The notes under the pieces were generated by a model that had not been told where the DNA came from, ran no database searches, and saw only the letters and a list, made by a program, of their open reading frames with translations. Both the position numbers and the translations under genes were made by a program. This document shows positions 37,785 to 49,526 of a stretch of 64,000 bases of DNA, in pieces (within the stretch, counting starts at the first letter, position 1; every line of letters starts with the position of its first letter). Source of the stretch: Enterococcus saccharolyticus subsp. saccharolyticus (lineage in GTDB: Bacteria > Bacillota > Bacilli > Lactobacillales > Enterococcaceae); the NCBI RefSeq assembly GCF_029023825.1, contig NZ_CP118957.1, positions 899,501 through 963,500 of the forward strand. The letters run 5' to 3'.

Positions 37785-39476
37785 ATGAACAACAAAGACA
37801 TCGTATCAAAAGCAATTTTTGATGTGGTCAAAGAAGATTTATCATTTGAACAAGTCCAACAGTTATTAGAAAATCCAAAATCAGCCGATCATGGAGACGT
37901 CGCTTTTCCAGCTTTTGCTTTAGCGAAAGTCTATCGTAAAGCACCACAACAAATTGCAGCAGAGTTAGCTGAAAAAATTGATGGTTCATCTTTTGAGAAA
38001 ATTGAAGTAGTCGGCCCTTATTTAAACTTCTTCATGAATAAAGCAGTGATTACCCAAAATGTTTTAGCGTCTGTAGTTAAAGAAAAAAATCATTTTGGTG
38101 ATAGTAGTGAAGGAAATAATGCGAATGTACCTATCGATATGTCTTCACCAAACATCGCTAAACCAATTTCAATGGGACATTTACGTTCAACAGTCATTGG
38201 GAATTCCATTGGTTTTATTTTAGAAAAAGTTGGCTACAATCCAATTCGTATCAATCACTTAGGTGACTGGGGAACACAATTTGGTAAATTGATTGTTGCT
38301 TATAAAAAATGGGGTTCAGAAGAAGCGGTTCGTAATGAACCAATTAATGAATTATTGCGTTTATACGTTGATTTCCATGAAAAAGCGGAAGAAGATAAGT
38401 CACTAGAAGATGAAGCCCGTGCTTGGTTTAAAAAACTAGAAGATGGCGATGAAGAAGCCACTGCTTTATGGCAATGGTTCCGTGATGAATCGATGAAAGA
38501 ATTTAACAAAATTTACGATATGTTAGAAGTATCGTTTGATTCATTAAATGGAGAAGCTTTCTACAACGATAAAATGGTTGAAGTTGTAGAAATGTTAGAA
38601 GAAAAACACCTATTAAAAGAAGACCAAGGTGCCGAAATTGTTGATTTATCAAATTATGATTTAAATCCTGCTTTAATCCGTAAATCAGATGGTGCGACAT
38701 TGTACATCACTCGTGACATGGCAGCTGCGATTTATCGCAAACGTACGTATAATTTTGGTAAGTCACTGTATGTTGTTGGGAACGAACAAAGCTACCACTT
38801 TAAACAATTAAAAGCTGTCTTAAAAGAAATGGGCTTTGATTGGGCAGATGATATGTACCATATTCCATTTGGTTTAATTACGAAAGATGGAAAAAAATTA
38901 TCCACACGTAAAGGAAAAATTGTTTTATTAGAAGAAGTATTAAATGAAGCAATTGATTCTGCAAAAGCCCAAATTAGTGAGAAAAATCCAACCTTAGAAA
39001 ACAAAGAAGAAGTCGCAAAACAAGTTGGTGTGGGCGCAGTCGTCTTCCATGATTTGAAAAATGATCGTCTCAACAACTTTGACTTTACATTAGAAGAGGT
39101 TGTACGTTTTGAAGGAGAAACGGGCCCATATGTTCAATATGCCCATGCACGTGCGATGAGTTTATTAGCAAAAGCTGATTTTACACCTGATGAATCACAT
39201 GAATATGCTTTAAATGATGATGAAAGTTGGGAAGTTATTAAATTAATCCAACGTTATCCAGAAACAATCAAACAAGCGGCAGATAAATACGAACCATCAG
39301 TCATTGCGAAACATTCAATTAAATTGGCACAAGCATTTAACAAATATTACGCAAATACAAAAATCTTGGCAGAAGACGAGCAAAAAGAAGCACGTTTAGC
39401 GTTAGTTTACGCTGTAACTGTCTTGTTAAAAGAAGATTTACGTTTATTAGGCTTGCATGCACCAGACAAAATGTAA
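37785..39476 (+). CDS. argS: Arginyl-tRNA synthetase
   Basis: A 563-residue class I synthetase charging tRNA-Arg. An N-terminal additional domain (about 1-110) precedes the catalytic core with the HIGH-like [11 protein letters not shown]. The KMSKS equivalent is degenerate (KKLSTRKG), as is normal for ArgRS. The anticodon-binding domain ends in the typical LGLHAPDKM. The start follows TTTTAGGAGGAAGC. It is controlled by a T-box leader and shares a terminator with the convergent argR, so all arginine functions are contiguous. Confidence 0.97.
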   Translation: MNNKDIVSKAIFDVVKEDLSFEQVQQLLENPKSADHGDVAFPAFALAKVYRKAPQQIAAELAEKIDGSSFEKIEVVGPYLNFFMNKAVITQNVLASVVKEKNHFGDSSEGNNANVPIDMSSPNIAKPISMGHLRSTVIGNSIGFILEKVGYNPIRINHLGDWGTQFGKLIVAYKKWGSEEAVRNEPINELLRLYVDFHEKAEEDKSLEDEARAWFKKLEDGDEEATALWQWFRDESMKEFNKIYDMLEVSFDSLNGEAFYNDKMVEVVEMLEEKHLLKEDQGAEIVDLSNYDLNPALIRKSDGATLYITRDMAAAIYRKRTYNFGKSLYVVGNEQSYHFKQLKAVLKEMGFDWADDMYHIPFGLITKDGKKLSTRKGKIVLLEEVLNEAIDSAKAQISEKNPTLENKEEVAKQVGVGAVVFHDLKNDRLNNFDFTLEEVVRFEGETGPYVQYAHARAMSLLAKADFTPDESHEYALNDDESWEVIKLIQRYPETIKQAADKYEPSVIAKHSIKLAQAFNKYYANTKILAEDEQKEARLALVYAVTVLLKEDLRLLGLHAPDKM

Positions 39477-39478
39477 TA

Positions 39479-39516
39479 AAAAAGACCAAATTCTTTGCGG
39501 ATTTGGTCTTTTTTAT
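39479..39516. terminator. Bidirectional terminator between argS and argR
   Basis: AAAAAGACCAAAT and ATTTGGTCTTTTT pair perfectly with a 9-base loop; A and T runs lie on both sides. Confidence 0.88.
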
Positions 39517-39980
39517 TAGATAGCGTATGTTTTGAAATAGTTTTCAATGACTTGTGCGTCTTCTTCTGTTCGAGAAATCACCACGACAATGTCAAATCCA
39601 GCTAATGTACAAACTTTTTCACTCATCGATACTTCATCGATTGCTGCAGACAAAATAGGGGCATTGTCAGGAATCGTATTAATTAAGGTTAAAAACTGTA
39701 CACGATCAACTTTTGTTACCACATCTTGAATGATATGAATTAAACGTTGATTTTCAGTTTCTTCTGTTTGTCCTTGATTTTCTTGGAACAATTCAAACTT
39801 TGCCTGACCTGTGCCATCAGGAGACTTCACGATTTGTAAGTCACGAATGTCACGTGAAATCGTTGCTTGTGTTGCAGTTACTCCTTCTTTTTCTAAAAGA
39901 TGTAACAATTCTTCTTGTGTACGAATCGTATGGTTATTCACAAGTTGTTTAATTAATACATGGCGATCTGCTTTACGCAC
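39516..39980 (-). CDS. argR: ArgR-family arginine regulator with altered effector motif
   Basis: A 154-residue ArgR/AhrC protein. The winged helix-turn-helix has the recognition segment TQATISRDIRDLQIVK, and the C-terminal hexamerisation and arginine-binding domain follows. In E. coli and Bacillus the effector site contains GDDT; here the same place reads LAGFDIVVVIS, so one of the two aspartates is replaced by Phe. GTG 39980 is chosen because AAGGAG lies 9 bases upstream; longer frames include the ribosome site. An ArgR-box-like sequence lies just upstream, consistent with autoregulation. Confidence 0.92.
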   Translation of the reverse strand: MRKADRHVLIKQLVNNHTIRTQEELLHLLEKEGVTATQATISRDIRDLQIVKSPDGTGQAKFELFQENQGQTEETENQRLIHIIQDVVTKVDRVQFLTLINTIPDNAPILSAAIDEVSMSEKVCTLAGFDIVVVISRTEEDAQVIENYFKTYAI

Positions 39981-39997
39981 ATGATTCAGCTCCTTTT

Positions 39998-40011
39998 TGC
40001 ATATAAATTCA
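39998..40011 (-). promoter_or_regulatory. ArgR box-like site upstream of argR
   Basis: On the minus strand TGAATTTATATGCA matches the ARG-box consensus at 13 of 14 positions. It lies between a TATGAT -10-like element and the argR ribosome site. Confidence 0.6.
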
Positions 40012-40164
40012 TTTCTTATCATAGCAAAAGATGTTTAAAATAGATAGTTTTAAGATGCTAAAAAAGAAAAAAGAGCTTGTGATAACAGTCAACTTTATAA
40101 GAAGTTATCCGAAAGATAGACAGTTTGTTCCTACAATACAACAGGGCTTCACTAGCATTTGCAC

Positions 40165-40200
40165 ATTGCTTCTATCTTATTGCTTCTATCTTATTGCTTA
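40165..40200 (+). repeat. 14-bp tandem repeat, 2.5 copies
   Basis: ATTGCTTCTATCTT occurs twice in direct tandem (40165-40178 and 40179-40192), followed by the partial copy ATTGCTTA. It lies in the non-coding gap between argR and the GNAT gene. No function is evident; replication slippage is the simplest origin. Confidence 0.8.
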
Positions 40201-40258
40201 TTCGGATAGTCTGATCTGATTTTGACTTGTAACACATACTCTTGAAAAAGAATTAATG

Positions 40259-40723
40259 TCAGTCTAATTGAAGTGACATCATGATGTCTGAATCAAGATA
40301 TTTATTATTAACCATTGGGATTTCTTGAAAACCAAATTTTTTGTAGAGTAACAAAGCAGTCGGTAGTTTATGGTCTGTGTACAAAATAATTTTTTCAGCT
40401 TGTTGTTTTTTCGCTGTTTGAATGGCGGTTTCCATCAATAAATTGCCAAGTTTTAAGCCTTTGTATTTCTCGGTTACCGCTAGTTTGGCTAATTCAAATG
40501 TGTGGTCGTCCACACGGATCAATGAAACTGTCCCAACGATTTCTTGTTTGTATTTTGCAAAAAAGATAAAGCCACCGTTATCCAAAATAATTTCTTTTGG
40601 CGCATTTAAGATTTTGACGTCTTCTGGTTCAACCGTCACGTATTTTTCTAACCATTCATATCCTAGACGTTTGAAATCCGCGAGATATTTTTCTTCATAA
40701 AATACAATTTCAACCTGTTCCAT
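40259..40723 (-). CDS. GNAT-family N-acetyltransferase
   Basis: A 154-residue GNAT. The acetyl-CoA site is LAKLAVTEKYKGLKLGNLLMETAIQTAK, and the C-terminal LLYKKFGFQEIP is typical of the fold. The start at 40723 follows GATGGAGGGTGATGAA on the minus strand; a longer frame upstream lacks a ribosome site and crosses the promoter region. The substrate cannot be assigned. It is divergent from rpsB and otherwise alone. Confidence 0.85.
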   Translation of the reverse strand: MEQVEIVFYEEKYLADFKRLGYEWLEKYVTVEPEDVKILNAPKEIILDNGGFIFFAKYKQEIVGTVSLIRVDDHTFELAKLAVTEKYKGLKLGNLLMETAIQTAKKQQAEKIILYTDHKLPTALLLYKKFGFQEIPMVNNKYLDSDIMMSLQLD

Positions 40724-40809
40724 TTCATCACCCTCCATCTTTAAATTATTAAAAATTATAACATATTGGCAGTCATGTAATTGAGAAATAAAAATAAAGG
40801 ATTTAATGG

Positions 40810-40838
40810 TTGCATATTTTGTCATGCTGTTATATACT
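40810..40838 (+). promoter_or_regulatory. Promoter of rpsB-tsf
   Basis: TTGCAT (40810-40815) and TATACT (40833-40838) have 17-bp spacing. About 145 bases of leader follow before rpsB, including a CTTAG-ACATT-CTAAG hairpin near 40910. Confidence 0.65.
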
Positions 40839-40989
40839 ATCAAAGGTGTGTTAAGTAATTCTTAAGGCACTTGATAAATCCACATTCTAAGAATATTTTC
40901 TATGGGGTGCTTAGACATTCTAAGTCCAGAGGAGAGCTTTAAAACTTAGGAGAGGGAAAAAATAAAAACCAAATTGGAGGAAACACAAA

Positions 40990-41772
40990 ATGGCAGTAAT
41001 TTCTATGAAACAATTACTAGAAGCCGGCGTACACTTTGGTCACCAAACACGTCGCTGGAACCCAAAAATGAAGAAATATATCTTCACAGAAAGAAACGGA
41101 ATCTACATCATTGACTTACAAAAAACAGTTAAATTAGTAGATGCTGCTTACGATTACATGAAAGAAGTCGCTGAAGATGGCGGAATCGCTTTATTCGTAG
41201 GAACTAAAAAACAAGCTCAAGAAGCTATCAAAGAAGAAGCTATCCGCGCTGGTCAATACTATGTAAACCACCGTTGGTTAGGTGGAACTTTAACAAACTG
41301 GGAAACAATCCAAAAACGTATTTCTCGTTTGAAACAAATCAATGCAATGGAACAAGATGGAACATTTGATGTTTTACCTAAAAAAGAAGTTGCTGGTTTG
41401 AACAAAGAACGTGAACGTTTAGAAAAATTCTTAGGCGGTATCGCTGATATGCCAAGAATTCCAGACGTAATGTACGTGGTTGACCCTCGTAAAGAACGTA
41501 TTGCAATTCAAGAAGCACACAAATTAAATATCCCAATCGTTGCTATGGTTGATACAAACTGTGACCCAGACGAAATCGACGTAGTAATCCCTTCAAATGA
41601 CGATGCTATCCGCGCCGTTAAATTGATTACTTCTAAAATGGCAGATGCTTTCATCGAAGGTAACCAAGGTGAAGATCAAGTAGTTGAAGAAGATTTCGTA
41701 GCTGAAGAAGCTGCAACTTCAATTGAAGAAATTGTTGATGTAGTAGAAGGCGACAACGCATCAGCTGAATAA
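40990..41772 (+). CDS. rpsB: 30S ribosomal protein S2
   Basis: A 260-residue S2, needed for assembly of the small-subunit head and binding of S1 and mRNA. It begins [27 protein letters not shown] and contains the [13 protein letters not shown] and [15 protein letters not shown] signatures. An acidic tail extends past residue 225, as common in Lactobacillales. It is translated from AAATTGGAGGAAAC and starts a unit with tsf, separated by an intergenic hairpin. Confidence 0.98.
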   Translation: MAVISMKQLLEAGVHFGHQTRRWNPKMKKYIFTERNGIYIIDLQKTVKLVDAAYDYMKEVAEDGGIALFVGTKKQAQEAIKEEAIRAGQYYVNHRWLGGTLTNWETIQKRISRLKQINAMEQDGTFDVLPKKEVAGLNKERERLEKFLGGIADMPRIPDVMYVVDPRKERIAIQEAHKLNIPIVAMVDTNCDPDEIDVVIPSNDDAIRAVKLITSKMADAFIEGNQGEDQVVEEDFVAEEAATSIEEIVDVVEGDNASAE

Positions 41773-41786
41773 TTTTTAAACGACGG

Positions 41787-41841
41787 AGCTGTTTCAAAGG
41801 CTAGGCGAAAAGCCGCACTCTCCTTTGAAGCAGCTTTTTTT
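41787..41841 (+). terminator. Intergenic hairpin between rpsB and tsf, attenuator-like
   Basis: AGCTGTTTCAAAGG pairs with CCTTTGAAGCAGCT (one G-U) around a 21-base loop and is followed by a T run. As tsf has no obvious promoter in the remaining 36 bases, partial termination that lowers tsf relative to rpsB is likely. Confidence 0.75.
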
Positions 41842-41877
41842 AAAAAACTAACACATATTTCAGGAGGAAATTCAAAA

Positions 41878-42759
41878 ATGGCTCAAATCTCAGCTAAATT
41901 AGTAAAAGAATTACGCGACATGACTGGCGTAGGTATGATGGATGCTAAAAAAGCATTAGTAGAAGTAGAAGGCGACATCGATAAAGCAGTTGACTTTTTA
42001 CGCGAAAAAGGTATGGCAAAAGCTGCTAAGAAAAATGACCGTATCGCTGCTGAAGGTTTAGCTGCAGTTGCAGTTAACGGAAACACTGCTGCAATCGTAG
42101 AAGTAAACTCTGAAACAGACTTCGTATCTAAAAATGAAAAATTCCAAACTTTAGTAAAAGAAATCGCTGAAGTGATTGCTGCAAACAAACCAGCTGACAT
42201 GGATGCTGCAGTGGAATTAGAAATTTCTACTGGCGTAATGAAAGATGCTTTGATTGAAGCAACTCAAGTAATCGGTGAAAAAATCAGCTTCCGTCGTTTT
42301 GAGGTTGTTGAAAAAGATGATAACGCAGCATTTGGCGGCTACCTACACATGGGCGGACGTATCGCTGTATTAACTGTTGTAGAAGGTACAACTGATGAAG
42401 AAGTTGCAAAAGACGTAGCAATGCACGTTGCTGCAATCAACCCTCGTTATGTTGACGAATCTCAAATTCCTCAAGAAGAATTAGATCACGAAAAATCAGT
42501 ATTAACTGAACAAGCATTAAACGAAGGCAAACCAGCGAATATCGTTGAAAAAATGGTTGTTGGACGTTTGAATAAATTCAAAGCGGAAATCTCATTAGTA
42601 GACCAACCATTCGTTAAAGATCCAGATATGACAGTAGCTAAATATGTTGCTTCAAAAGGCGCTACTGTAAAATCATTCACTCGTTTTGAAGTGGGCGAAG
42701 GTATCGAAAAACGTGAAGATAACTTTGTAGAAGAAGTTATGAGCCAAGTGAATAAATAA
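41878..42759 (+). CDS. tsf: Elongation factor Ts
   Basis: A 293-residue EF-Ts that exchanges GDP for GTP on EF-Tu. The N-terminal UBA-like domain includes [18 protein letters not shown], and the core contains [11 protein letters not shown] and [10 protein letters not shown]. Length fits the family. It follows the rpsB-tsf hairpin with TTTCAGGAGGAAATTC and ends at a strong terminator, so it is probably transcribed by read-through from rpsB. Confidence 0.98.
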   Translation: MAQISAKLVKELRDMTGVGMMDAKKALVEVEGDIDKAVDFLREKGMAKAAKKNDRIAAEGLAAVAVNGNTAAIVEVNSETDFVSKNEKFQTLVKEIAEVIAANKPADMDAAVELEISTGVMKDALIEATQVIGEKISFRRFEVVEKDDNAAFGGYLHMGGRIAVLTVVEGTTDEEVAKDVAMHVAAINPRYVDESQIPQEELDHEKSVLTEQALNEGKPANIVEKMVVGRLNKFKAEISLVDQPFVKDPDMTVAKYVASKGATVKSFTRFEVGEGIEKREDNFVEEVMSQVNK

Positions 42760-42778
42760 GTCTGTTCCTAGAACAGGT

Positions 42779-42809
42779 GGGAACGCATGAAAATGCGCTC
42801 CCTTTTTTT
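42779..42809 (+). terminator. Terminator after tsf
   Basis: GGGAACGCAT and ATGCGCTCCC (one G-U) with a GAAA-type loop, followed by seven T. Confidence 0.9.
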
Positions 42810-42871
42810 AAGCAAAATTAGATTTATCAATGAACGCTCATAACTGGGCAAATTGCTACTATAAGGAATAG

Positions 42872-43615
<744 letters not shown>

Positions 43616-43620
43616 TAAAA

Positions 43621-43660
43621 AGAATCGTTAATTACTCTTGAGAGTGGTTAACGATTCTTT
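43621..43660 (+). terminator. Terminator after pyrH
   Basis: AGAATCGTTAA and TTAACGATTCT form a perfect 11-bp stem with a 16-base loop and short T tail. Confidence 0.82.
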
Positions 43661-43701
43661 TATTATTAAAACAGAAGAATCTAGTTTTTAATGGTTAAAG
43701 G

Positions 43702-43800
43702 TTGTATATTCGACTAGAAATCACGTATAATAAAGATATTGGCAAAGCTTGCATATTTGATGAATAAAGGTTGTTTTAAGAAAACTACAACAGTTTTTTC
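43702..43800 (+). promoter_or_regulatory. frr promoter and leader
   Basis: TTGTAT (43702-43707) and TATAAT (43726-43731) are separated by 18 bp. The about 150-base leader contains GTTGTTTT (43770) that can pair with AAAACTACAAC (43781-43791), followed by AGTTTTTTC, a possible weak attenuator. Confidence 0.5.
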
Positions 43801-43889
43801 ACCAAGTTTTGTGCAAAGAATTTATTTTAAAAATAAAAATTTAGGGTTTCCAGACTTTTGTGTGGGAACTATTAGTGAGGGGAAATAAA

Positions 43890-44447
43890 ATGGCAGATCA
43901 AATTTTTACAGAAGCACAAGAGAAAATGAAAAAAGCAGCAGATAGCTTGCAACGTGATTTAGGACAAATTCGTGCAGGTCGTGCGAACGCCAGTCTTTTA
44001 GACCGCGTTTCAGTTGTTTATTATGGCGTACCTACACCATTAAACCAAATGGCATCTATTACGATTCCAGAAGCACGCGTATTAATGGTAACACCATTTG
44101 ACAAATCAATGTTACAAGAAGTTGAAAAATCAATTATGGCATCTGATTTAGGAATTACACCAACAAATGATGGTAACGTGATTCGTTTGGTACTTCCTCA
44201 ATTAACAGAAGAACGTCGTAAAGAGTTAGCAAAAGACGTTAAAAAAGCAGCAGAAAATGCAAAAGTTGCTGTTCGTAATGCACGTCGTGATGCGATTGAC
44301 GCTTACAAAAAACAACAAAAAGCAAGTGAAATCACTGAAGATGATTTGAAAGATTCAGAAAAAGAAATACAAACATTAACAGATGAAAGCATTAAAAACT
44401 TAGATGCGATTGCAGCAGAAAAAGAAAAAGAACTTTTAGAAGTTTAA
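43890..44447 (+). CDS. frr: Ribosome recycling factor
   Basis: A 185-residue RRF that, with EF-G, splits post-termination ribosomes. The three-helix-bundle protein contains [23 protein letters not shown] and the C-terminal [28 protein letters not shown] 43890 follows GAGGGGAAATAAA and gives the normal length; an upstream in-frame ATG at 43860 would add a run of residues not typical of RRF. Confidence 0.97.
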   Translation: MADQIFTEAQEKMKKAADSLQRDLGQIRAGRANASLLDRVSVVYYGVPTPLNQMASITIPEARVLMVTPFDKSMLQEVEKSIMASDLGITPTNDGNVIRLVLPQLTEERRKELAKDVKKAAENAKVAVRNARRDAIDAYKKQQKASEITEDDLKDSEKEIQTLTDESIKNLDAIAAEKEKELLEV

Positions 44448-44452
44448 TTTTT

Positions 44453-44489
44453 AAGGTGAAACTATGTAAAAATAGTTTCGCCTTTTTAT
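44453..44489 (+). terminator. Terminator after frr
   Basis: AAGGTGAAACTAT and ATAGTTTCGCCTT pair with one G-U and are followed by TTTA. Confidence 0.82.
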
Positions 44490-44630
44490 TATTCTATTAA
44501 AAAACAGCTAAAATTATTCGATTTCTATTAATAAATTAGCGGAACTCCTTTTTTTTATAGGCAATATTTCTTATTATTGCTATAATGTAAAGGATGAATT
44601 TTTTAAATTGGGATGATAGGAGAGAACAAG

Positions 44631-45431
44631 ATGCTACGTTTTTTTCCACAAAAGAACAAATACATCCAGGAAGAAGGGGAATTTGAATTCCAAAAAGAAT
44701 TGCCAGTCCCCAAACATATAGCAATTATTATGGATGGAAATGGACGATGGGCCCAAAACCGTCGTTTGCCTCGAGTAGCGGGGCATAAGGAAGGCATGGA
44801 AACAGTCAAAAAAATTACGAAACATGCTTCTCATTTAGGTGTACAAGTGTTAACACTTTATGCCTTTTCGACTGAAAATTGGAAACGCCCAACCGAAGAA
44901 GTCGACTTTTTGATGCAGTTGCCAGTTGATTTTTTTGATACATTTGTACCTGAATTAATTAAAGAAAATGTTCGCGTGAATGTCATGGGCTATCAAGAAT
45001 TTTTACCTAAACACACACAAGATGCAGTCGAGCGAGCAATGGCACAAACAAAAGATAACACCGGCATGATTTTGAATTTCGCCTTAAACTATGGAAGCCG
45101 CGCAGAAATCGTTTCTGCAGTAAAAGCGGTGTATCAGGAAGTTTCAGAGCAATCTGGTGATATCGAGACAATTAATGAAGAAATGATTGCCAATCATTTG
45201 ATGACAGGATTTCTACCAACTGAATTACGTGATCCAGAACTATTAATTCGTACGAGTGGTGAGGAGCGTATTAGTAATTTTCTTCTTTGGCAAATTGCAT
45301 ACAGTGAATTGTTCTTCACTGACGCTTTGTGGCCAGATTTTAACGAATCATTATTGGAGACATCCATTGCGAGTTTCCAAAATCGAGATCGCCGCTTTGG
45401 TGGGTTGAAAAACAAGGAGGAGAAAAAATGA
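44631..45431 (+). CDS. uppS: Isoprenyl transferase (undecaprenyl diphosphate synthase)
   Basis: A 266-residue cis-prenyltransferase that makes the C55 lipid carrier for peptidoglycan and teichoic acids. It contains the catalytic D35 in IIMDGNGRWAQ, the LTLYAFSTENWKRP block and the C-terminal ELRDPELLIRTSGEERISNFLLWQ. ATG 44631 follows AGGAGAG; ATG 44613 lies before that site and is rejected. A -10 TATAAT lies at 44581-44586. The stop overlaps the cdsA start. Confidence 0.97.
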   Translation: MLRFFPQKNKYIQEEGEFEFQKELPVPKHIAIIMDGNGRWAQNRRLPRVAGHKEGMETVKKITKHASHLGVQVLTLYAFSTENWKRPTEEVDFLMQLPVDFFDTFVPELIKENVRVNVMGYQEFLPKHTQDAVERAMAQTKDNTGMILNFALNYGSRAEIVSAVKAVYQEVSEQSGDIETINEEMIANHLMTGFLPTELRDPELLIRTSGEERISNFLLWQIAYSELFFTDALWPDFNESLLETSIASFQNRDRRFGGLKNKEEKK

Positions 45432-46231
45432 GACAACGTGTAATTACGGCAGTTGTTGCGTTAGCACTATTTTTACCAATTATTTACTTTGATTTTGGTG
45501 GTATATCTGTTGCGTTGTTAGGAGCAGCATTAGCAGTTGTTGGTGTATATGAATTGTTCCGGATGAAAGGTTTGGCAATGCTAAGTTTTGAAGGCGTCCT
45601 TTCCGGATTAGGAGCGGTAATTTTAGTGTTACCGAGAGAATGGTTTGTGTTCTTACCTGATAAAACCGATAAATTTATGTTATTTTACTTTATCGTGATG
45701 TTATTATTAGGTATTTCAGTTATTTCCAAGAATACGTATACGATTGATGAAGCAGCCTTTCCGGTTATTGCGAGTTTATATGCAGGTGTCGGTTTTGAAA
45801 GTTTTGTTAATGCACGTATGGAAAACCTAATCGTTTTATGTTTTGGATTATTTATTGTTTGGGCAACAGATATTGGTGCCTATATGGTCGGCAGACAATA
45901 TGGTAAAAATAAACTGTGGCCAGACATTTCACCAAACAAAACAATTGAAGGCGCATTGGGTGGCATTTTAAGTGCAGTAGTTGTGGCAGCAATTTATCTA
46001 GCCATTTTCCATAGTAGCGATGCGTTTGGTCATAATTCTTTTGTGATGATTTTATTGACAATCATTTTCTCAATTGTTGGTCAATTTGGCGATTTAGTTG
46101 AGTCTGCGATTAAACGTCATTATAAAGTCAAAGATTCAGGAAATATTTTACCTGGACATGGCGGTATTTTAGATCGCTTTGACAGTATGTTATTTGTTTT
46201 TCCGATTATGAGCCTTTTAGGCGTATTTTAA
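45428..46231 (+). CDS. cdsA: Phosphatidate cytidylyltransferase
   Basis: A 267-residue multi-pass membrane enzyme that makes CDP-diacylglycerol for phospholipid synthesis. About seven hydrophobic segments are visible. The signature PNKTIEGALGG and the C-terminal KDSGNILPGHGGILDRFDSML, with its metal-binding Asp residues, are intact. ATGA overlap with uppS gives translational coupling. A terminator-like hairpin separates it from rseP. Confidence 0.96.
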   Translation: MRQRVITAVVALALFLPIIYFDFGGISVALLGAALAVVGVYELFRMKGLAMLSFEGVLSGLGAVILVLPREWFVFLPDKTDKFMLFYFIVMLLLGISVISKNTYTIDEAAFPVIASLYAGVGFESFVNARMENLIVLCFGLFIVWATDIGAYMVGRQYGKNKLWPDISPNKTIEGALGGILSAVVVAAIYLAIFHSSDAFGHNSFVMILLTIIFSIVGQFGDLVESAIKRHYKVKDSGNILPGHGGILDRFDSMLFVFPIMSLLGVF

Positions 46232-46237
46232 AAAAGG

Positions 46238-46271
46238 AACGTTTCAGCATCAAAGGCTGGAACGTTTTTTT
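46238..46271 (+). terminator. Terminator after cdsA
   Basis: AACGTTTCAGC and GCTGGAACGTT pair with a 7-base loop, followed by seven T. Confidence 0.85.
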
Positions 46272-46415
46272 ATGGTTAGGGAGTAAATACTACTTGGAAC
46301 GTTAAATTCTTGTTACAAAGTGGGGGATTAATTGTGAATTGGTTGAGATATGATAAAATAGTGGAGTATTTAACCTAATATTTGTAGGAAATAACATAAA
46401 GAGAGGAGCAAACAG

Positions 46416-47678
46416 ATGAAGACTGTTTTAGTATTTTTAATTGTCTTCTCGGTCGTGGTAGTTATTCATGAGTTTGGTCATTTTTATTTTGCGAAACGCG
46501 CCGGTATTTTAGTACGGGAATTTGCAATTGGCATGGGACCAAAACTATTTAGTCATCAAGGTAAAGATGGCACGACATATACCATTCGAGCCTTACCAAT
46601 GGGTGGTTATGTCCGAATGGCTGGCTATGAAGAAGAAGAGGAAATTAAAGCAGGCATGCAAGTGGGGCTAGTATTGGATCAAAAAGATACTGTCGTTAAA
46701 ATTAATACGAGTCATAAAGTCCAACTAACCAATGCTATTCCTTTAGAAGTCGCGCAACAAGATTTAGTAGATGCGTTAACGATTACTGGCTATGTGAATG
46801 GCGATGAGAGTCAAACAGTTACTTATCCCGTTGCTCATGATGCGATAATCATTGAAGAAGATGGGACGGAAGTACGCATTGCCCCAAGAGATGTGCAATT
46901 CCAATCTGCGAAATTATGGCAACGAATGTTGACGAATTTTGCTGGTCCGATGAACAATTTCTTATTAACGATTGCTATTTTTATTTTAGCAGCTTTCCTT
47001 AATGGTGGTTCTGCGGATAGAAATTCGACAATAATAAATGTTGTTGAAAATGGAGCTGCTGCAAGTGCAGGATTAAAAGACGGCGATGAAATTATGGCTA
47101 TTAACCAAGAACCTGTGGAAAATTGGGCACAAGTTAGCCAAATTATTCAAGCCAATCCTGAGAAAGAATTACAGATTGAAGTCAAACGTGAGAATCAAAC
47201 GCAAACCTTTACGGCAGTGCCTAAAGCGATTGAAGCGGGAGAACAAAAAGTTGGACAACTAGGCATACAAGCACCATTAAAAACGGGCTTTTTCGATAAA
47301 ATCATCGGTGGTTTTCAAGAAAGTATTGCAGCGTTCTTCCGAATAATTGATGCTTTACGCTCACTATTAACAAACTTTAGTATCGATCAATTAGGAGGGC
47401 CGGTTGCTATCTTCCAACTATCATCAGAAGCCGCAAAACAAGGACCAATGACGGTGCTCATGATGACAGCGATGATTTCAATCAACTTAGGTATTTTCAA
47501 CTTATTACCAATTCCCGGTTTAGATGGTGGGAAATTGCTGTTAAATATCATTGAAGGTGTTCGGGGGAAACCTTTAAGTCAAGAAAAAGAAGGAATCATT
47601 ACATTAGTTGGTTTTGGTTTATTGATGTTATTGATGGTTCTTGTGACTTGGAATGATATTCAGCGCTTTTTCTTTTAA
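46416..47678 (+). CDS. rseP: RIP metalloprotease RseP
   Basis: A 420-residue site-2-type intramembrane zinc protease that acts on membrane-bound regulators or signal-peptide remnants. In enterococci its counterpart (Eep) also processes pheromone precursors. It has the zinc motif HEFGH (18-22) in the first membrane helix, a PDZ domain at about 200-270, and the third zinc ligand in NLLPIPGLDGGKLL (about 366-379). The start follows AGAGAGGAGCAAAC. The gene lies upstream of proS in the conserved order. Confidence 0.95.
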   Translation: MKTVLVFLIVFSVVVVIHEFGHFYFAKRAGILVREFAIGMGPKLFSHQGKDGTTYTIRALPMGGYVRMAGYEEEEEIKAGMQVGLVLDQKDTVVKINTSHKVQLTNAIPLEVAQQDLVDALTITGYVNGDESQTVTYPVAHDAIIIEEDGTEVRIAPRDVQFQSAKLWQRMLTNFAGPMNNFLLTIAIFILAAFLNGGSADRNSTIINVVENGAAASAGLKDGDEIMAINQEPVENWAQVSQIIQANPEKELQIEVKRENQTQTFTAVPKAIEAGEQKVGQLGIQAPLKTGFFDKIIGGFQESIAAFFRIIDALRSLLTNFSIDQLGGPVAIFQLSSEAAKQGPMTVLMMTAMISINLGIFNLLPIPGLDGGKLLLNIIEGVRGKPLSQEKEGIITLVGFGLLMLLMVLVTWNDIQRFFF

Positions 47679-47682
47679 TTGA

Positions 47683-49416
<1,734 letters not shown>

Positions 49417-49418
49417 AA

Positions 49419-49466
49419 AGAAGTCTAGGATACTCGTCAAATGATGAATGTCCTAGACTTCTTTAA
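49419..49466 (+). terminator. Terminator after proS
   Basis: AGAAGTCTAGGA and TCCTAGACTTCT are perfect 12-bp arms with a 20-base loop; the T tail is short. Confidence 0.78.
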
Positions 49467-49526
49467 TGAAAATGAAAGAAAAAAAGAGTATACTAGAATG
49501 TACGATATAAAAAGGGAGGAGTCAAC

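Noticed and set aside
40031-40219. A 62-codon open frame between argR and the GNAT gene
   Set aside because: It has no ribosome site, overlaps the argR upstream signals and the tandem repeat, and resembles no protein I know.
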